NCBI GenBank assembly: GCA_018819135.1
Contig: JAHJQK010000083.1
Coordinates: 1-64,000 of the forward strand
Direction: 5' to 3'
Length of the DNA: 64,000 bases
From: Pseudomonadota bacterium
GTDB lineage: Bacteria; Desulfobacterota; SM23-61
Below, one piece after another: positions 42,778-51,927 of the stretch. The notes below the pieces were generated by a model. That model was not told the DNA's origin. It saw only the letters and a program-made list of their open reading frames with translations, and did no database searches. Position numbers and translations under genes: made by a program. How positions within the stretch are numbered: the stretch's first letter is position 1; the number at the start of each line of letters is the position of its first letter.

Positions 42778-44277
42778 TTATTCCTCCTTGAAGACTGGCC
42801 TTTTCTTGGTCACCCAGGGCAAAAGGGGAGAAAAGACCAGAAAGATGGCCAATACCATCCCGATTGCCGAGATGGGACGGGTAACAAAGATTGCAAAGCT
42901 GCCATTGGAGATGACCAGGGATTGACGCAGCGCATCTTCCAGCATGGGCCCCAGAACATAGGCCAGCACCAGAGGGGCTCCCTCATATTGAAATTTCTTC
43001 ATGAGATAGCCGATCACCCCAAAAATAATCATGATCAGGACATCGGTTTGGGAATAGTTAACCGCATAGGCTCCGATGAGGCAGAAGAGCAGGATGAGCG
43101 GGAATAGGGTCCGGTAAGGAATCCGCAAAACTTGCACCCACATTCCGATCAGGGGAAGGTTAAGAACCAAAAGCATGGCATTCCCCACATACATGCTGGT
43201 CACCACACCCCAGAATAGGTCTGGATGGTTCTTCATCAACATCGGTCCGGGCTGTAATCCATGGATCAAAAGAGCCCCCAAGAGCATGGCCATGACCACA
43301 TTCGCCGGGATTCCCAGGGTCAAGAGTGGGATGAAAGCCCCGCCTGTAGCTGCATTATTGGCTGACTCCGGCCCTGCCACACCTTCAATCGCTCCCTTCC
43401 CGAATTTTGAAGGATCTTTGGAGAGGCGTTTTTCAATCCCATAAGACACAAAGGAAGAGATCAGGGCGCCACCCCCCGGCAGAATACCCAGGAAAAAACC
43501 CAAGATGGAGCCGCGGGCAATTGGCTTGGCCGAATCTCGCCAATCCAGGCGAGAGGGGAGAAGTCCTTTCAGACGAGTCTTTAAGATTTCCCGTTTGACC
43601 TTCTGTTCTAAATTCAGGAGCACTTCGGATATGCCGAAGAGGCCCATGACCAGGGGCACGAGGCCAATCCCGTCGTTAAGCTCCAGGATGCCAAAGGTAA
43701 ATCGCTGCTTTCCGGAGGTGGCGTCGATTCCAACACTGGCGAGAATGATCCCCAAGACGGCCATCATCAGGGCTTTGGGGATCGATCCGGAAGCGAGGTA
43801 AATTAGGATGGTCATGCCGAGGGCCATCAGGGTGAAGTATTCGGGCGGGCCGAACTTGAGGGCGGCCTCGGCTAGAGGCGGGGCCACCAGCATCAATCCG
43901 ATGATTGAGATGGTTCCGGCGATAAAAGAGCCAAAAGCAGCGATCCCCAGGGCCGGCCCGGCCCGGCCTTGCATGGCCATCTGGTAACCGTCGAGGCAAG
44001 TAACGACCGAGGCCGCCTCGCCAGGGATGTTAACCAGGATGGAGGTGGTGGAGCCGCCGTACATGGCCCCGTAGTAAATCCCGGCGAGCATGATGATAGC
44101 CCCTAACGGGGACACATGGAAAGTTGTGGGAAGAAGGAGAGACATGGCTCCCACCGGCCCGATTCCGGGCAGAACCCCGACCAATGTCCCGATGAAGACC
44201 CCGATGAAGCAGTAGAGGAGATTATCCGGGGTCAAGGCCACCGAAAAGCCGTACAGAATGCTTCCGAGTAAATCCAT
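42778..44277 (-). CDS. tctA: Tripartite tricarboxylate transporter large membrane subunit
   Basis: A 499-residue inner-membrane protein with about 12 helices, full length. Conserved family stretches are VLPGIGPVGAMSLLLPTTFH at about 34-53, YYGAMYGGSTTSILVNIPGE at about 68-87, and FFLGILPGGGALISSFVSYG in the second half. It moves the substrate using a proton or sodium gradient. AGGA lies 8-9 bases before the ATG. It is 11 bases after tctB and 27 bases before tctC. Confidence 0.93.
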   Translation of the reverse strand: MDLLGSILYGFSVALTPDNLLYCFIGVFIGTLVGVLPGIGPVGAMSLLLPTTFHVSPLGAIIMLAGIYYGAMYGGSTTSILVNIPGEAASVVTCLDGYQMAMQGRAGPALGIAAFGSFIAGTISIIGLMLVAPPLAEAALKFGPPEYFTLMALGMTILIYLASGSIPKALMMAVLGIILASVGIDATSGKQRFTFGILELNDGIGLVPLVMGLFGISEVLLNLEQKVKREILKTRLKGLLPSRLDWRDSAKPIARGSILGFFLGILPGGGALISSFVSYGIEKRLSKDPSKFGKGAIEGVAGPESANNAATGGAFIPLLTLGIPANVVMAMLLGALLIHGLQPGPMLMKNHPDLFWGVVTSMYVGNAMLLVLNLPLIGMWVQVLRIPYRTLFPLILLFCLIGAYAVNYSQTDVLIMIIFGVIGYLMKKFQYEGAPLVLAYVLGPMLEDALRQSLVISNGSFAIFVTRPISAIGMVLAIFLVFSPLLPWVTKKRPVFKEE

Positions 44278-44287
44278 CCGTTTATCC

Positions 44288-44761
44288 TCAAAAGAGAAGC
44301 TTCTCCAGGAGCCCTCTGGGAAGCTGGACTTGGAGCCAGATGCCGAACAGAATGTAGCTGATAAAAGAAGAGAGGCCAGCGCTTAGGAACGCCCGCCTCC
44401 AGGTTTCCGGCTCGATCCCCTTAAAGAGGAAGATAAGTAGAACGATTGTGCTCAGAAGAAAGCCCAGGTAGGTGAAGGTCAGGACATAGGCTAGCAGAGC
44501 AATAATGACATAGACGGATTTGGGCCAGGCCATTCCCGCCCACCGCTGTGGGAGAGTTACGCCCGTTCCCCCTCGTTGGGCCCTTACCCCCTGAAAAAAA
44601 ACCACCGCGGAAAGGCAGCAGAGAATCACACCCGACCAAAAGGTGAGGAACCCGGGTCCAGGGTGGGTCAATGTGCCGAGGCCCAGCCGATAGGATAGGT
44701 ACACCACCCCCAAACCCAAGATGGACCAAAACAATGAACTAACCTGGTCTGGCTTTCCCAT
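44288..44761 (-). CDS. tctB: Tripartite tricarboxylate transporter small membrane subunit
   Basis: 157 residues with four hydrophobic helices, the normal TctB layout. The conserved GLGTLTHPGPGFLTFW is in the first third. It is the small partner of TctA. GGGAGAG is 5-6 bases before the ATG. It is the first gene of the operon; the promoter and LacI-type operator lie 38-81 bases upstream. Confidence 0.88.
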   Translation of the reverse strand: MGKPDQVSSLFWSILGLGVVYLSYRLGLGTLTHPGPGFLTFWSGVILCCLSAVVFFQGVRAQRGGTGVTLPQRWAGMAWPKSVYVIIALLAYVLTFTYLGFLLSTIVLLIFLFKGIEPETWRRAFLSAGLSSFISYILFGIWLQVQLPRGLLEKLLF

Positions 44762-44798
44762 CTTCTCTCCCGTTTCGGCGATTACGATAACTTTTACC

Positions 44799-44842
44799 TT
44801 AAACGTTTAAGCAGTTATAATAAATTTGAAAAAAGATGTCAA
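44799..44842 (-). promoter_or_regulatory. Promoter of tctBAC with LacI-type operator
   Basis: On the minus strand: -35 TTGACA (44842-44837), a 17-base spacer, and -10 TATAAC (44819-44814). A perfect palindrome TTAAACGTTTAA (44810-44799) follows and should cover the start point. The central AACGTT is the usual LacI-family half-site pair. A repressor there would block RNA polymerase directly. The LacI gene at 40591-41616 is the obvious candidate. Confidence 0.75.
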
Positions 44843-44896
44843 GTTTTTTTTAAGCTTTTTGATAAAAGATTTTAATTGAAAGGCAAGGCACCAAAA

Positions 44897-45684
44897 TTAT
44901 TGGAGTTTAAAAAGGTAACTGAACCAGAAATTTTCCTGATAGGTATCCAGAAGGGTTAATCTTTTTTTTAGTTTCTCTTCGAGGCGATGCCCTTCGTGGC
45001 CCAGCAGTCCGGAAAGGAGATAATATTTTTTGGAATAAAAAGCTTCCTGGTTGGTGATATCGTCTATAATCTGGAAGTGCATATTGGCAAGGAGTAAGTC
45101 GGCTTCGAGGTATAAAAAATCCCGCACATCCCCCATCCACAAATGCAAGCCCCCCTCCAAACCGTTCAAATTTATGTTTTTTTGGGCCGTAGCGGTGGAA
45201 AGGTTGTTGTAGTCGATACAGTAGGCATTTTGGGCTCCCATCTTTAAACAGGCGATGGCAAGAATTCCTGTCCCCGTCCCCAGATCGAGTACTTTTGTCG
45301 GAATAAATATCTGAAAAAGTTGATCGATCAAGGCCAAACATCCCTTGGTAGTAGCGTGATAGCCGGAACCGAAGGCCATGCTTGGATCTATACAGATATG
45401 GATTCCTTCTTGCGCTGAAGGGAATTTCCACGGAGGATGAACGGTTATTTTCCCCACGTTGAGCAAGTCCAGGATTGACCGGATTCCCAATCTTCATGGC
45501 GGATGACCAATTCCGAGCGGTAAGGAAGGGCAAGTCTCTGGAATAAAGTTTTTTTCTCTTTTTTAAAGAAAAGAAAAGAATAATTAGCTTCCTTCCAAAA
45601 GCCAATGTAATCTTCATCGGCCAAATAAGGAATCTGGGATTTTATATTTCCCTCCAATTCGTAAATATACACCCAATCGTACAT
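44897..45684 (-). pseudogene. prmA: Ribosomal protein L11 methyltransferase (PrmA-like), frameshifted
   Basis: The N-terminal part (45684 leftwards: MYDWVYIYELEGNIKSQIPY, then FFKKEKKTLFQR and IRHEDWE) and the C-terminal part (SILDLLNVGKITVHPPW, IDPSMAFGSGYHATTKGCLA, VLDLGTGTGILAIACLKMGA, LLANMHFQIIDDI) are in different frames that meet near 45450-45475. Joined, they give about 260 residues, slightly short for PrmA. The SAM motif DLGTGTG and the substrate-loop N-x-x-F equivalent (NMHF) are kept. PrmA methylates L11 and is not essential, so loss is tolerable. No slippery site is seen. Either a true mutation or a sequencing error. The defence cassette starts 260 bases away on the other strand. 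Confidence 0.8.
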
Positions 45685-45869
45685 GGGATACTTTTAGCAT
45701 TATTTTTGTAAAATAAAAATAACTTTTCCGCCCTGCTTGATATTTTTTATCCCAGCTGTGGGTTTAAAGGCAAGTGACCTTCTGCTTCTCCAGCGCAGCC
45801 GGGAGCAATACCCCGTTCAAATTCTCCTTAAATATTAACAATTTCAAGCCCCCTTTTTTTAAAAATGGC

Positions 45870-45898
45870 TTGACTGACCTCTTTTTCTTTTATAGGAT
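45870..45898 (+). promoter_or_regulatory. Candidate promoter of the methyltransferase cassette
   Basis: TTGACT (45870-45875), a 17-base spacer, then TAGGAT (45893-45898), 48 bases before the first possible start codon. Nothing else in the AT-rich 260-base gap between prmA and the cassette looks as good. Confidence 0.5.
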
Positions 45899-45945
45899 TG
45901 AGCCGTACGTAGAATAAATTTAAAAATAAATGTTAACTGTCACAA

Positions 45946-48900
45946 ATGGAACTGCAAAGGATGAACATGACATCGTGCAGGGAGAAGTTTAAAGAGCTCC
46001 TGCGAGAGCTATTCCAATTCGACTGCGCCGACCTGGACTTCGGCATCTACCGCATCATGAACTACAAGCGGGACGTGATCGAGAAGTTCATCACGCAGGA
46101 CCTGCCGAAGGCCATCGCCGACGAGTTGGATCGCGGCGCGCTGGCAGCCCAGTCCCAGGCCGCCAAGGAGTTGAAGGAGGTCGCCGAGCAGATCACCCAG
46201 ACGCTGGGCAAAGACGCCCTCGACGCCGATGGCAATCTGGCCGTGGCCTACCACAACACGCCGCTGGGCAAGAAGTACCAGAATCTGAAGGGCAAAGCCG
46301 CCGGGGGTCGAGGCCGCGAAACCCTCGAGGCGAGCATCTTCAACCATCTGTACGCCTTCTTCAGCCGGTACTACCAGGACGGCGACTTCATCTCGAAGCG
46401 CCGCTACTCCAAGCGCCAGAAGTACGCCATCCCTTACAACGGCGAGGAGGTCTACCTGTACTGGGCTAATAACGACCAGTACTACGTCAAGACCGCCGAG
46501 CACTTCCACGACTACACTTTCACTTCTCGCGGCGTGATCGTCCACTTCAAACTGATGGCCGCCGACGTTGAGCAGAACGACGTCAAGGGCGATAAGAGGT
46601 TCTTCCTGCCCCGCCCCAAGGAGACGGAATGGGACGAGGACACCGGTCAACTTATCATCCCCTTCGAGTCCCGGCCACTGACCGAGCAGGAAGAGATTAC
46701 CTACGGAAAGAAGAACCAGCAGGACGCCATCATTGCCCAGGCCATTGAAGAGATTCCCAAACGCCTCAAGAAAGCGGACAAAGCTTTGGTCGCGCTCACG
46801 GCTGAGCGCCAAAAGAACAGCGATGGCCAGCCCGTCACCTTTCTCGAACATCACCTTCGGCAGTACACGCGGCGGAATACATCCGACTTCTTCATCCACA
46901 AGGACCTGAAGGGCTTTCTCTCCCGCGAACTGGACTTCTACCTGAAGAACGAGGTGCTGAATCTCGACGAGATGGAAACCGCCGGTGAGGACCGCGCCGA
47001 GAGCTGGTTCCAGATGATGCAGGTGATCAAGACCGTCGGCGGTCGGATCATCGAGTTTCTCGACCAGATCGAGTCCTTTCAGAAGATGCTCTGGGAAAAG
47101 CGGAAGTTTATCACCGAGACCCAGTACTGCATTACGGTGGGCAACATCGACGGGAGCTTCTACCCCGATATCTCCGCCTGCGAGCCACAATGGGGCGAGT
47201 GGAAAGATCTGTTCCACATCGACGAAGAGCAGACCGACCTGTTCAACTCGAGCAAGAGCAAGAAAGACAAGCGCATCGCCTTTCTAAAGGCCCACCCGAC
47301 ACTGGTGCTAGACACGAATCATTTCCATCGGGATTTTGTGGATCGGCTTCTGGGAAGTTTCGACGCTCTGGATGAGAAGATCGATGGGTTGCTTGTTCAC
47401 AGCGAAAACCTCAACGCGCTGAATTTACTCCTTGAGTATTACAAGGGGGCAGTCCAATGCATCCACATTGATCCGCCCTACAACACCGAAACCAGCGGCT
47501 TCTTGTACAAGAACGCATATCAGCACTCATCATGGCTTTGCATGATGCTGGATCGTATCCTCGCTTCGTATCCCATGCTCAATAATGAAGGCTCTTACAT
47601 TGCTCACGTTGATGAGAATGAGTATGAACGCCTTCACCTTCTCTTTGAAAGCCTGAACTCACCATACTTGGGAACTGTTGTCTGGGATAAGCGAAATCCT
47701 ATGATGGGTTCGAAAGGCATTGCTGTACAACACGAATACATTCTTTTGTCCTCGAACCAAGAAGGAGAATTGCTATCCAAGAATGACAACGTTAGAGAAA
47801 TTCTTCGAGTGGCTGGTGAGTATCTATCCAAGCATGCTGGTGTAAATGATGAATCTAAGGAGGCCTTTGCGAAGTGGGTAAGGAGCAATAAGCAACTTTC
47901 GGGAGGCGAACGAGCCTATCACCGCTTGGAATATGATGGAAGAGTCTATAGGCTTGTGGCTATGACTTGGCCTAATCCCATTAGACCCTCAGAGAAGTTC
48001 TTTATCCCTCTTATTCATCCAGTTACTGGCAAGCCTTGTCCTGTGCCAAGCAGAGGTTGGTCTAGGTCACCAGAGAAGATGAAGGAACTTCTCGAAGCAA
48101 ATGAGATCGAGTTTGGCCCAGATGAGACGACACAGCCGCAAAGGAAGATTTATTTGTCAGAAGACTCGACGAAACCTATCTCATCCGTAGTCTATAACGG
48201 GAGCAAGGGGAAACCCGAGGTCGAAGCGCTTGGGCTGACTTTCAGCTATTGTCATCCAGTCTCACTATATGAGGAGATCCTAAACGCAGGACTTCTAGGC
48301 AAAAACACCGGTCTAGTTCTGGACCATTTTGCTGGCTCTGCGACTACCGGACACAGTATTATCAACATGAACCGTGACGATGGGGGAGAGCGGAAGTTCG
48401 TACTCGTAGACATGGGGGATTTCTTTGACAGTGTTCTGCTGGCGCGTATTAAGAAAGTCTCCTTTGCCCCCGAGTGGAAGGATGGCAAGCCCAAGCGTAT
48501 GGCCACACAGGAAGAGACCAAGCGTGGTCCACGCATCGTCAAGTACATTCGCCTCGAAAGCTACGAGGATGCGCTGAACAACATCGAGTTCGATGACGCG
48601 TCCGGGCAGCAGGCCCTGAAGTTCGACGACTATCTGCTTAGGTACATGCTCAGATGGGAAACGCGAGCGAGCGAGACTATGCTGAGCGTCGAAAGATTGG
48701 CCCGTCCGTTCAGCTACAAGCTGCACATCCACGCCAACGGCCAAACCCGTGAGAAGGTCACGGACATTCCCGAGACATTTAACTACCTGCTGGGTCTGCA
48801 CGTTCAGACACGGCGGGTGTACGATGATGCCGGGCGGCGATATCTGGTCTATCGCGGACTGATTGACCACCGTCAGATCGCGGTGATCTGGCGCGAGACC

Positions 48901-49068
48901 GAAGGCTGGCAGAAGACGGATCTGGAGCGGGACAAGAAGTTCGTTGCCGAGCAGAATCTAACCGAGGGGGCAGACGAGGTCTTCGTCAACGGCGATTCGT
49001 TCATCCCAAACGCCAAGGCCTTGGAGCCGCTGTTCAAGGCGCGGATGTTTGCGGAGGTACAGGCATGA
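45946..49068 (+). CDS. Mod-like (type III family) adenine-specific DNA methyltransferase
   Basis: A 1040-residue beta-class N6-adenine methyltransferase. The long N-terminal domain (1-450) has the family block FQFDCADLDFGIYRIMNYKR. Catalytic motif IV is DPPY at about 509-512 (IHIDPPYNTETSGF), a variable target-recognition region follows (about 560-770), and motif I is FAGSATTGHS at about 795-804. This IV-before-I order is the beta class. It protects host DNA by methylating a specific site. The Met at 45967 has the better ribosome binding site (AAAGGA) and may be the true start. Positions about 47.3-48.48 kb are much less GC-rich than the flanks. The stop overlaps the mntA start (ATGA). Confidence 0.88.
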   Translation: MELQRMNMTSCREKFKELLRELFQFDCADLDFGIYRIMNYKRDVIEKFITQDLPKAIADELDRGALAAQSQAAKELKEVAEQITQTLGKDALDADGNLAVAYHNTPLGKKYQNLKGKAAGGRGRETLEASIFNHLYAFFSRYYQDGDFISKRRYSKRQKYAIPYNGEEVYLYWANNDQYYVKTAEHFHDYTFTSRGVIVHFKLMAADVEQNDVKGDKRFFLPRPKETEWDEDTGQLIIPFESRPLTEQEEITYGKKNQQDAIIAQAIEEIPKRLKKADKALVALTAERQKNSDGQPVTFLEHHLRQYTRRNTSDFFIHKDLKGFLSRELDFYLKNEVLNLDEMETAGEDRAESWFQMMQVIKTVGGRIIEFLDQIESFQKMLWEKRKFITETQYCITVGNIDGSFYPDISACEPQWGEWKDLFHIDEEQTDLFNSSKSKKDKRIAFLKAHPTLVLDTNHFHRDFVDRLLGSFDALDEKIDGLLVHSENLNALNLLLEYYKGAVQCIHIDPPYNTETSGFLYKNAYQHSSWLCMMLDRILASYPMLNNEGSYIAHVDENEYERLHLLFESLNSPYLGTVVWDKRNPMMGSKGIAVQHEYILLSSNQEGELLSKNDNVREILRVAGEYLSKHAGVNDESKEAFAKWVRSNKQLSGGERAYHRLEYDGRVYRLVAMTWPNPIRPSEKFFIPLIHPVTGKPCPVPSRGWSRSPEKMKELLEANEIEFGPDETTQPQRKIYLSEDSTKPISSVVYNGSKGKPEVEALGLTFSYCHPVSLYEEILNAGLLGKNTGLVLDHFAGSATTGHSIINMNRDDGGERKFVLVDMGDFFDSVLLARIKKVSFAPEWKDGKPKRMATQEETKRGPRIVKYIRLESYEDALNNIEFDDASGQQALKFDDYLLRYMLRWETRASETMLSVERLARPFSYKLHIHANGQTREKVTDIPETFNYLLGLHVQTRRVYDDAGRRYLVYRGLIDHRQIAVIWRETEGWQKTDLERDKKFVAEQNLTEGADEVFVNGDSFIPNAKALEPLFKARMFAEVQA

Positions 49069-49364
49069 GCGTGAGGATCGACATACCAAGAGACAAAATC
49101 GCGGAGTTTTGCCGACGCAACCATATTCGTCGGTTGGCGTTTTTTGGGTCGGTTTTGCGTGATGATTTCACGCCCGAAAGCGACGTGGATGTGTTGGTGG
49201 AATTCGAGCCAGGACACGTTCCCGGATTGGCGTTTATCACCATGCAGGACGAGTTGTCGGACCTATTTGGGCGAAATGTTGACCTCAACACCCCGGCATG
49301 CCTGAGTCCGTATTTCCGCAAAGAAGTTCTCGATGAGACGGAGGTTCTCTATGACACGGCATAA
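49065..49364 (+). CDS. mntA: MNT-domain nucleotidyltransferase antitoxin (MntA-like)
   Basis: A 99-residue minimal nucleotidyltransferase. The catalytic block is FFGSVLRDDFTPESDVDVLV: G-S, then D-x-D about ten residues later, the metal-binding acidic pair; an acidic residue for the third position is probably in NVDLNTP. In the characterised MntA-HepT pairs the enzyme adds AMP units to a tyrosine of HepT and so neutralises it. The start overlaps the methyltransferase stop by 4 bases, and the end overlaps the HepT start by 14 bases. So this antitoxin is translated as part of the methyltransferase message, an arrangement expected if it responds to loss of the defence locus. Confidence 0.85.
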   Translation: MSVRIDIPRDKIAEFCRRNHIRRLAFFGSVLRDDFTPESDVDVLVEFEPGHVPGLAFITMQDELSDLFGRNVDLNTPACLSPYFRKEVLDETEVLYDTA

Positions 49365-49695
49365 TCCAATGGTGCGTGTGCACCACATGCTCGACCATTC
49401 CCGAGAAGCGGTGGAGATGACGCGCGGTCGGACCCGTGCAGACCTGGACCGGGACAGGCTGCTGAATTTGGCACTGGTGCGACTGGTGGAAGTAATCGGG
49501 GAGGCTGCCTCGCGCGTCCCGGAGGAGTTCCGCTCCCGCCACCCCCAGGTGCCCTGGCGCCAGACGGTGGGGATGCGAAACCGGCTGATTCACGGCTACG
49601 ACACGGTCAATTTCGATATTCTTTGGACCATCATTCAAGAGGACCTCCCACCGTTGATTGAACAGTTGGAAGCGATCGTTCGGGAGGGGAGTTGA
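49351..49695 (+). CDS. hepT: HEPN-domain toxin (HepT / DUF86 family)
   Basis: 114 residues from the ATG at 49351 (MTRHNPMVRVHHMLDHSREA). An earlier in-frame Met at 49333 is inside mntA. The HEPN RNase motif R-x4-6-H is RNRLIHGY (Arg, His), and the following Tyr is the residue that MntA-type enzymes AMPylate. The protein is all helical and forms dimers in the family. It cleaves RNA, and some HepT proteins trim tRNA 3' ends. It is encoded downstream of its antitoxin and 3 bases before the helicase gene, in the same operon. Confidence 0.85.
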   Translation: MTRHNPMVRVHHMLDHSREAVEMTRGRTRADLDRDRLLNLALVRLVEVIGEAASRVPEEFRSRHPQVPWRQTVGMRNRLIHGYDTVNFDILWTIIQEDLPPLIEQLEAIVREGS

Positions 49696-49698
49696 ACG

Positions 49699-51789
49699 AT
49701 GGCCCAGGCCCGAAACGGCACGTCAGAATACGTGAAGCTCGAGCAGCGGTTAGTCCTGCTGGTTTGGCTGAACGGCCAGTTCGGTTATGGGAACAACCGC
49801 GATCTGCTGGCGGACATGAAGGAAGCCGCAGAAGGGTTCGACGCTTCGGGCCGCAGCTACATCTATCACCGCCTGGAGGCTCGCGGGCACAAGTTAAAGA
49901 TTCCGCTGGCCGACTTGGCCCGCTACGACGACAACGTCCGAGAACATCTGCGTGCCATGAACGCTCGGAGGCCTGAGCCGATTACGCTTCGGTACTTCCA
50001 GCATCTCGCGGTTCTCTACACGGAAATCTTCTTAGATTGGTACTTCCATCGCCGGGGCGAGATGCTTCGCTCGCTGAACAGCTTCGTCGAGAAACGTAAG
50101 GCCGCAATGCCTGCCGGTGAGCTGAAGGATCCAAAGTTCTCCGAATCGGACCTGAAGAAGTTAGCCTTCTGGATGGCGACCGGGAAATACGTCGTTCGCG
50201 TCATCGAGATTACGAAGCTGGTTGAAGAGAAGCGCGGCGGCGGCGTGAGCGTGCCCGTGGAGGCGTTCGAGGGCAACAACTTGATCTTCGTAGACGAGGG
50301 TCACAAGGGATCGGGCGGCGAGGCGTGGCGAAGTTTCCGTGACGCCCTGGGCGGGACGGGCTTCACCTTCGAGTACAGCGCAACCTTCGGGCAGGCCCTG
50401 ACGGCGGCACGGAATGACGAGCTTACGGCGGAATACGGCAAGGCCATTGTCTTCGACTACTCGTACCGCTACTTCCACGGCGACGGTTTCGGAAAGGATT
50501 TCCACATCCTCAACCTGAAGGAGGAGACGACGGAGGACAAAACGGAGACCCTTCTTTTGGGTAACCTGTTGTCTTTCTACGAGCAGCAGCGGGTGTTCGA
50601 GGAGCAGGCGGAAGCCCTACGGCCGTATAACCTGGAGAAGCCTCTGTGGGTCTTCGTCGGCAGCACCGTGAACGCGGTCTTCACCGAGGACAAACAGAAG
50701 CGAAGCGACGTTTTGACCGTGGCCCGGTTCCTGCACCACCTCCTGGAGAACAAGCGCGGCTGGGCAGTCAAGACGACCCAAAAGCTCATTGATGGCAAGA
50801 CCGGCCTTGTTACGCCCGATGGGCAGGACGTGTTCGACGGTAGGTTCAACTACCTTCGAGAAACCGGCCTGGCTCCCGAGAAAGCATTTCAGGACATCCT
50901 TGCCAAGGTGCTCCATGCGCCGACAGGCGGCGGCCTGCATCTGTGCGCTATCCGGGGCAGCGCCGGGGAAATTGGCCTGAAGGCAAGCGGCGCGGAAGGC
51001 TACTTTGGCCTGATTTACATCGGCGACACAAGTACCTTCAAGAAGCTTGTGGAGGAAGACGACTCGGGAATAACGCTGGAGGAGGACGCCGTTACCGGCT
51101 CCTTGTTCGACGGTATCAACGATCCGGGCACAAGTATCGATATCCTCATCGGCGCCAAGAAATTTATGGAGGGCTGGAATTCCTGGCGGGTCTCGAACAT
51201 GGGCCTGCTCAACATCGGCCGCAAGGAAGGCTCGGAGATCATCCAGCTGTTCGGCCGCGGCGTACGTTTACGGGGCAAAGACTTCACCTTAAAACGGAGC
51301 TCTACGCTTGGTGGCAGCCATCCGGAGCACGTGGGGCTTTTGGAGACGCTGAACATCTTCGCTGTGAGGAACCTGACTCGAGGAACGGGAATCGGCTTTT
51401 TTGAGGAAAGGGGGTTCTATCCGGACTTCATCCTGTGGATCATGGACGGGAAAAAGCAGTACATCGTTTTTGTGGAGCCCCACGGAATGCTTCATGCGGA
51501 AGCGTACAAGCACGATGAGAAGGCGCGCCTTCATGAAGCCCTGCCGGACTTGGCGAAGGATATAGGAGCGAGAAGCAGGCGGAAGAAAATAACGCTGGAT
51601 TCGTACATCATCTCAGCGACCTCATATGAGGACCTCCGCAAGAAATATGACGACGGGACATGGGACAGGGAAAAGTTTGCCGATGCGCATATCCTCTTCC
51701 TGGAGCGCAGCGAGGAGTACGACTATATGGAAAGGATATTCAAGGACCAGCTAACACTCCAGCGGAAAGCGAGGAGCTGTTGCCGCTGA
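49699..51789 (+). CDS. Res-like SF2 helicase of a type III-like restriction system, internally deleted
   Basis: 696 residues. The family's N-terminal domain (1-150) is intact. At residues 155-163 the sequence reads LAFWMATGK, the start of Walker A (expected A-T-G-S-G-K-T), and then jumps to VIEITKLVEEKRGGGVS. The DEAH-like box follows after only 36 residues (FVDEGHKGSGGEAW, D199-H202). In relatives a long segment separates the two, so motifs I and Ia and what follows are deleted in frame. Later motifs remain: SATF (motif III), and FGRGVRLRG (motif VI-like) near 515. Without Walker A it should not hydrolyse ATP. GGGGAG is 8-10 bases before the ATG. It is the last gene of the cassette. Confidence 0.8.
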   Translation: MAQARNGTSEYVKLEQRLVLLVWLNGQFGYGNNRDLLADMKEAAEGFDASGRSYIYHRLEARGHKLKIPLADLARYDDNVREHLRAMNARRPEPITLRYFQHLAVLYTEIFLDWYFHRRGEMLRSLNSFVEKRKAAMPAGELKDPKFSESDLKKLAFWMATGKYVVRVIEITKLVEEKRGGGVSVPVEAFEGNNLIFVDEGHKGSGGEAWRSFRDALGGTGFTFEYSATFGQALTAARNDELTAEYGKAIVFDYSYRYFHGDGFGKDFHILNLKEETTEDKTETLLLGNLLSFYEQQRVFEEQAEALRPYNLEKPLWVFVGSTVNAVFTEDKQKRSDVLTVARFLHHLLENKRGWAVKTTQKLIDGKTGLVTPDGQDVFDGRFNYLRETGLAPEKAFQDILAKVLHAPTGGGLHLCAIRGSAGEIGLKASGAEGYFGLIYIGDTSTFKKLVEEDDSGITLEEDAVTGSLFDGINDPGTSIDILIGAKKFMEGWNSWRVSNMGLLNIGRKEGSEIIQLFGRGVRLRGKDFTLKRSSTLGGSHPEHVGLLETLNIFAVRNLTRGTGIGFFEERGFYPDFILWIMDGKKQYIVFVEPHGMLHAEAYKHDEKARLHEALPDLAKDIGARSRRKKITLDSYIISATSYEDLRKKYDDGTWDREKFADAHILFLERSEEYDYMERIFKDQLTLQRKARSCCR

Positions 51790-51927
51790 CCTATGTCGTT
51801 TGCTGATCAGACACCGGCGCATTTCGTTCGACTCCATATTTTGTGTGCAGAGAGAGTAGTCGTCGATATTGAACTGGCCAGGTATATTATTCAAAAATTC
51901 CTTCCTTTTTACCAAGCGCCCTGATAG

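Noticed and set aside
46009-47217. A 402-codon open frame antisense to the methyltransferase
   Set aside because: It mirrors the GC-rich codon pattern of the sense gene, has repetitive Leu/Val/Gly composition and no ribosome binding site.
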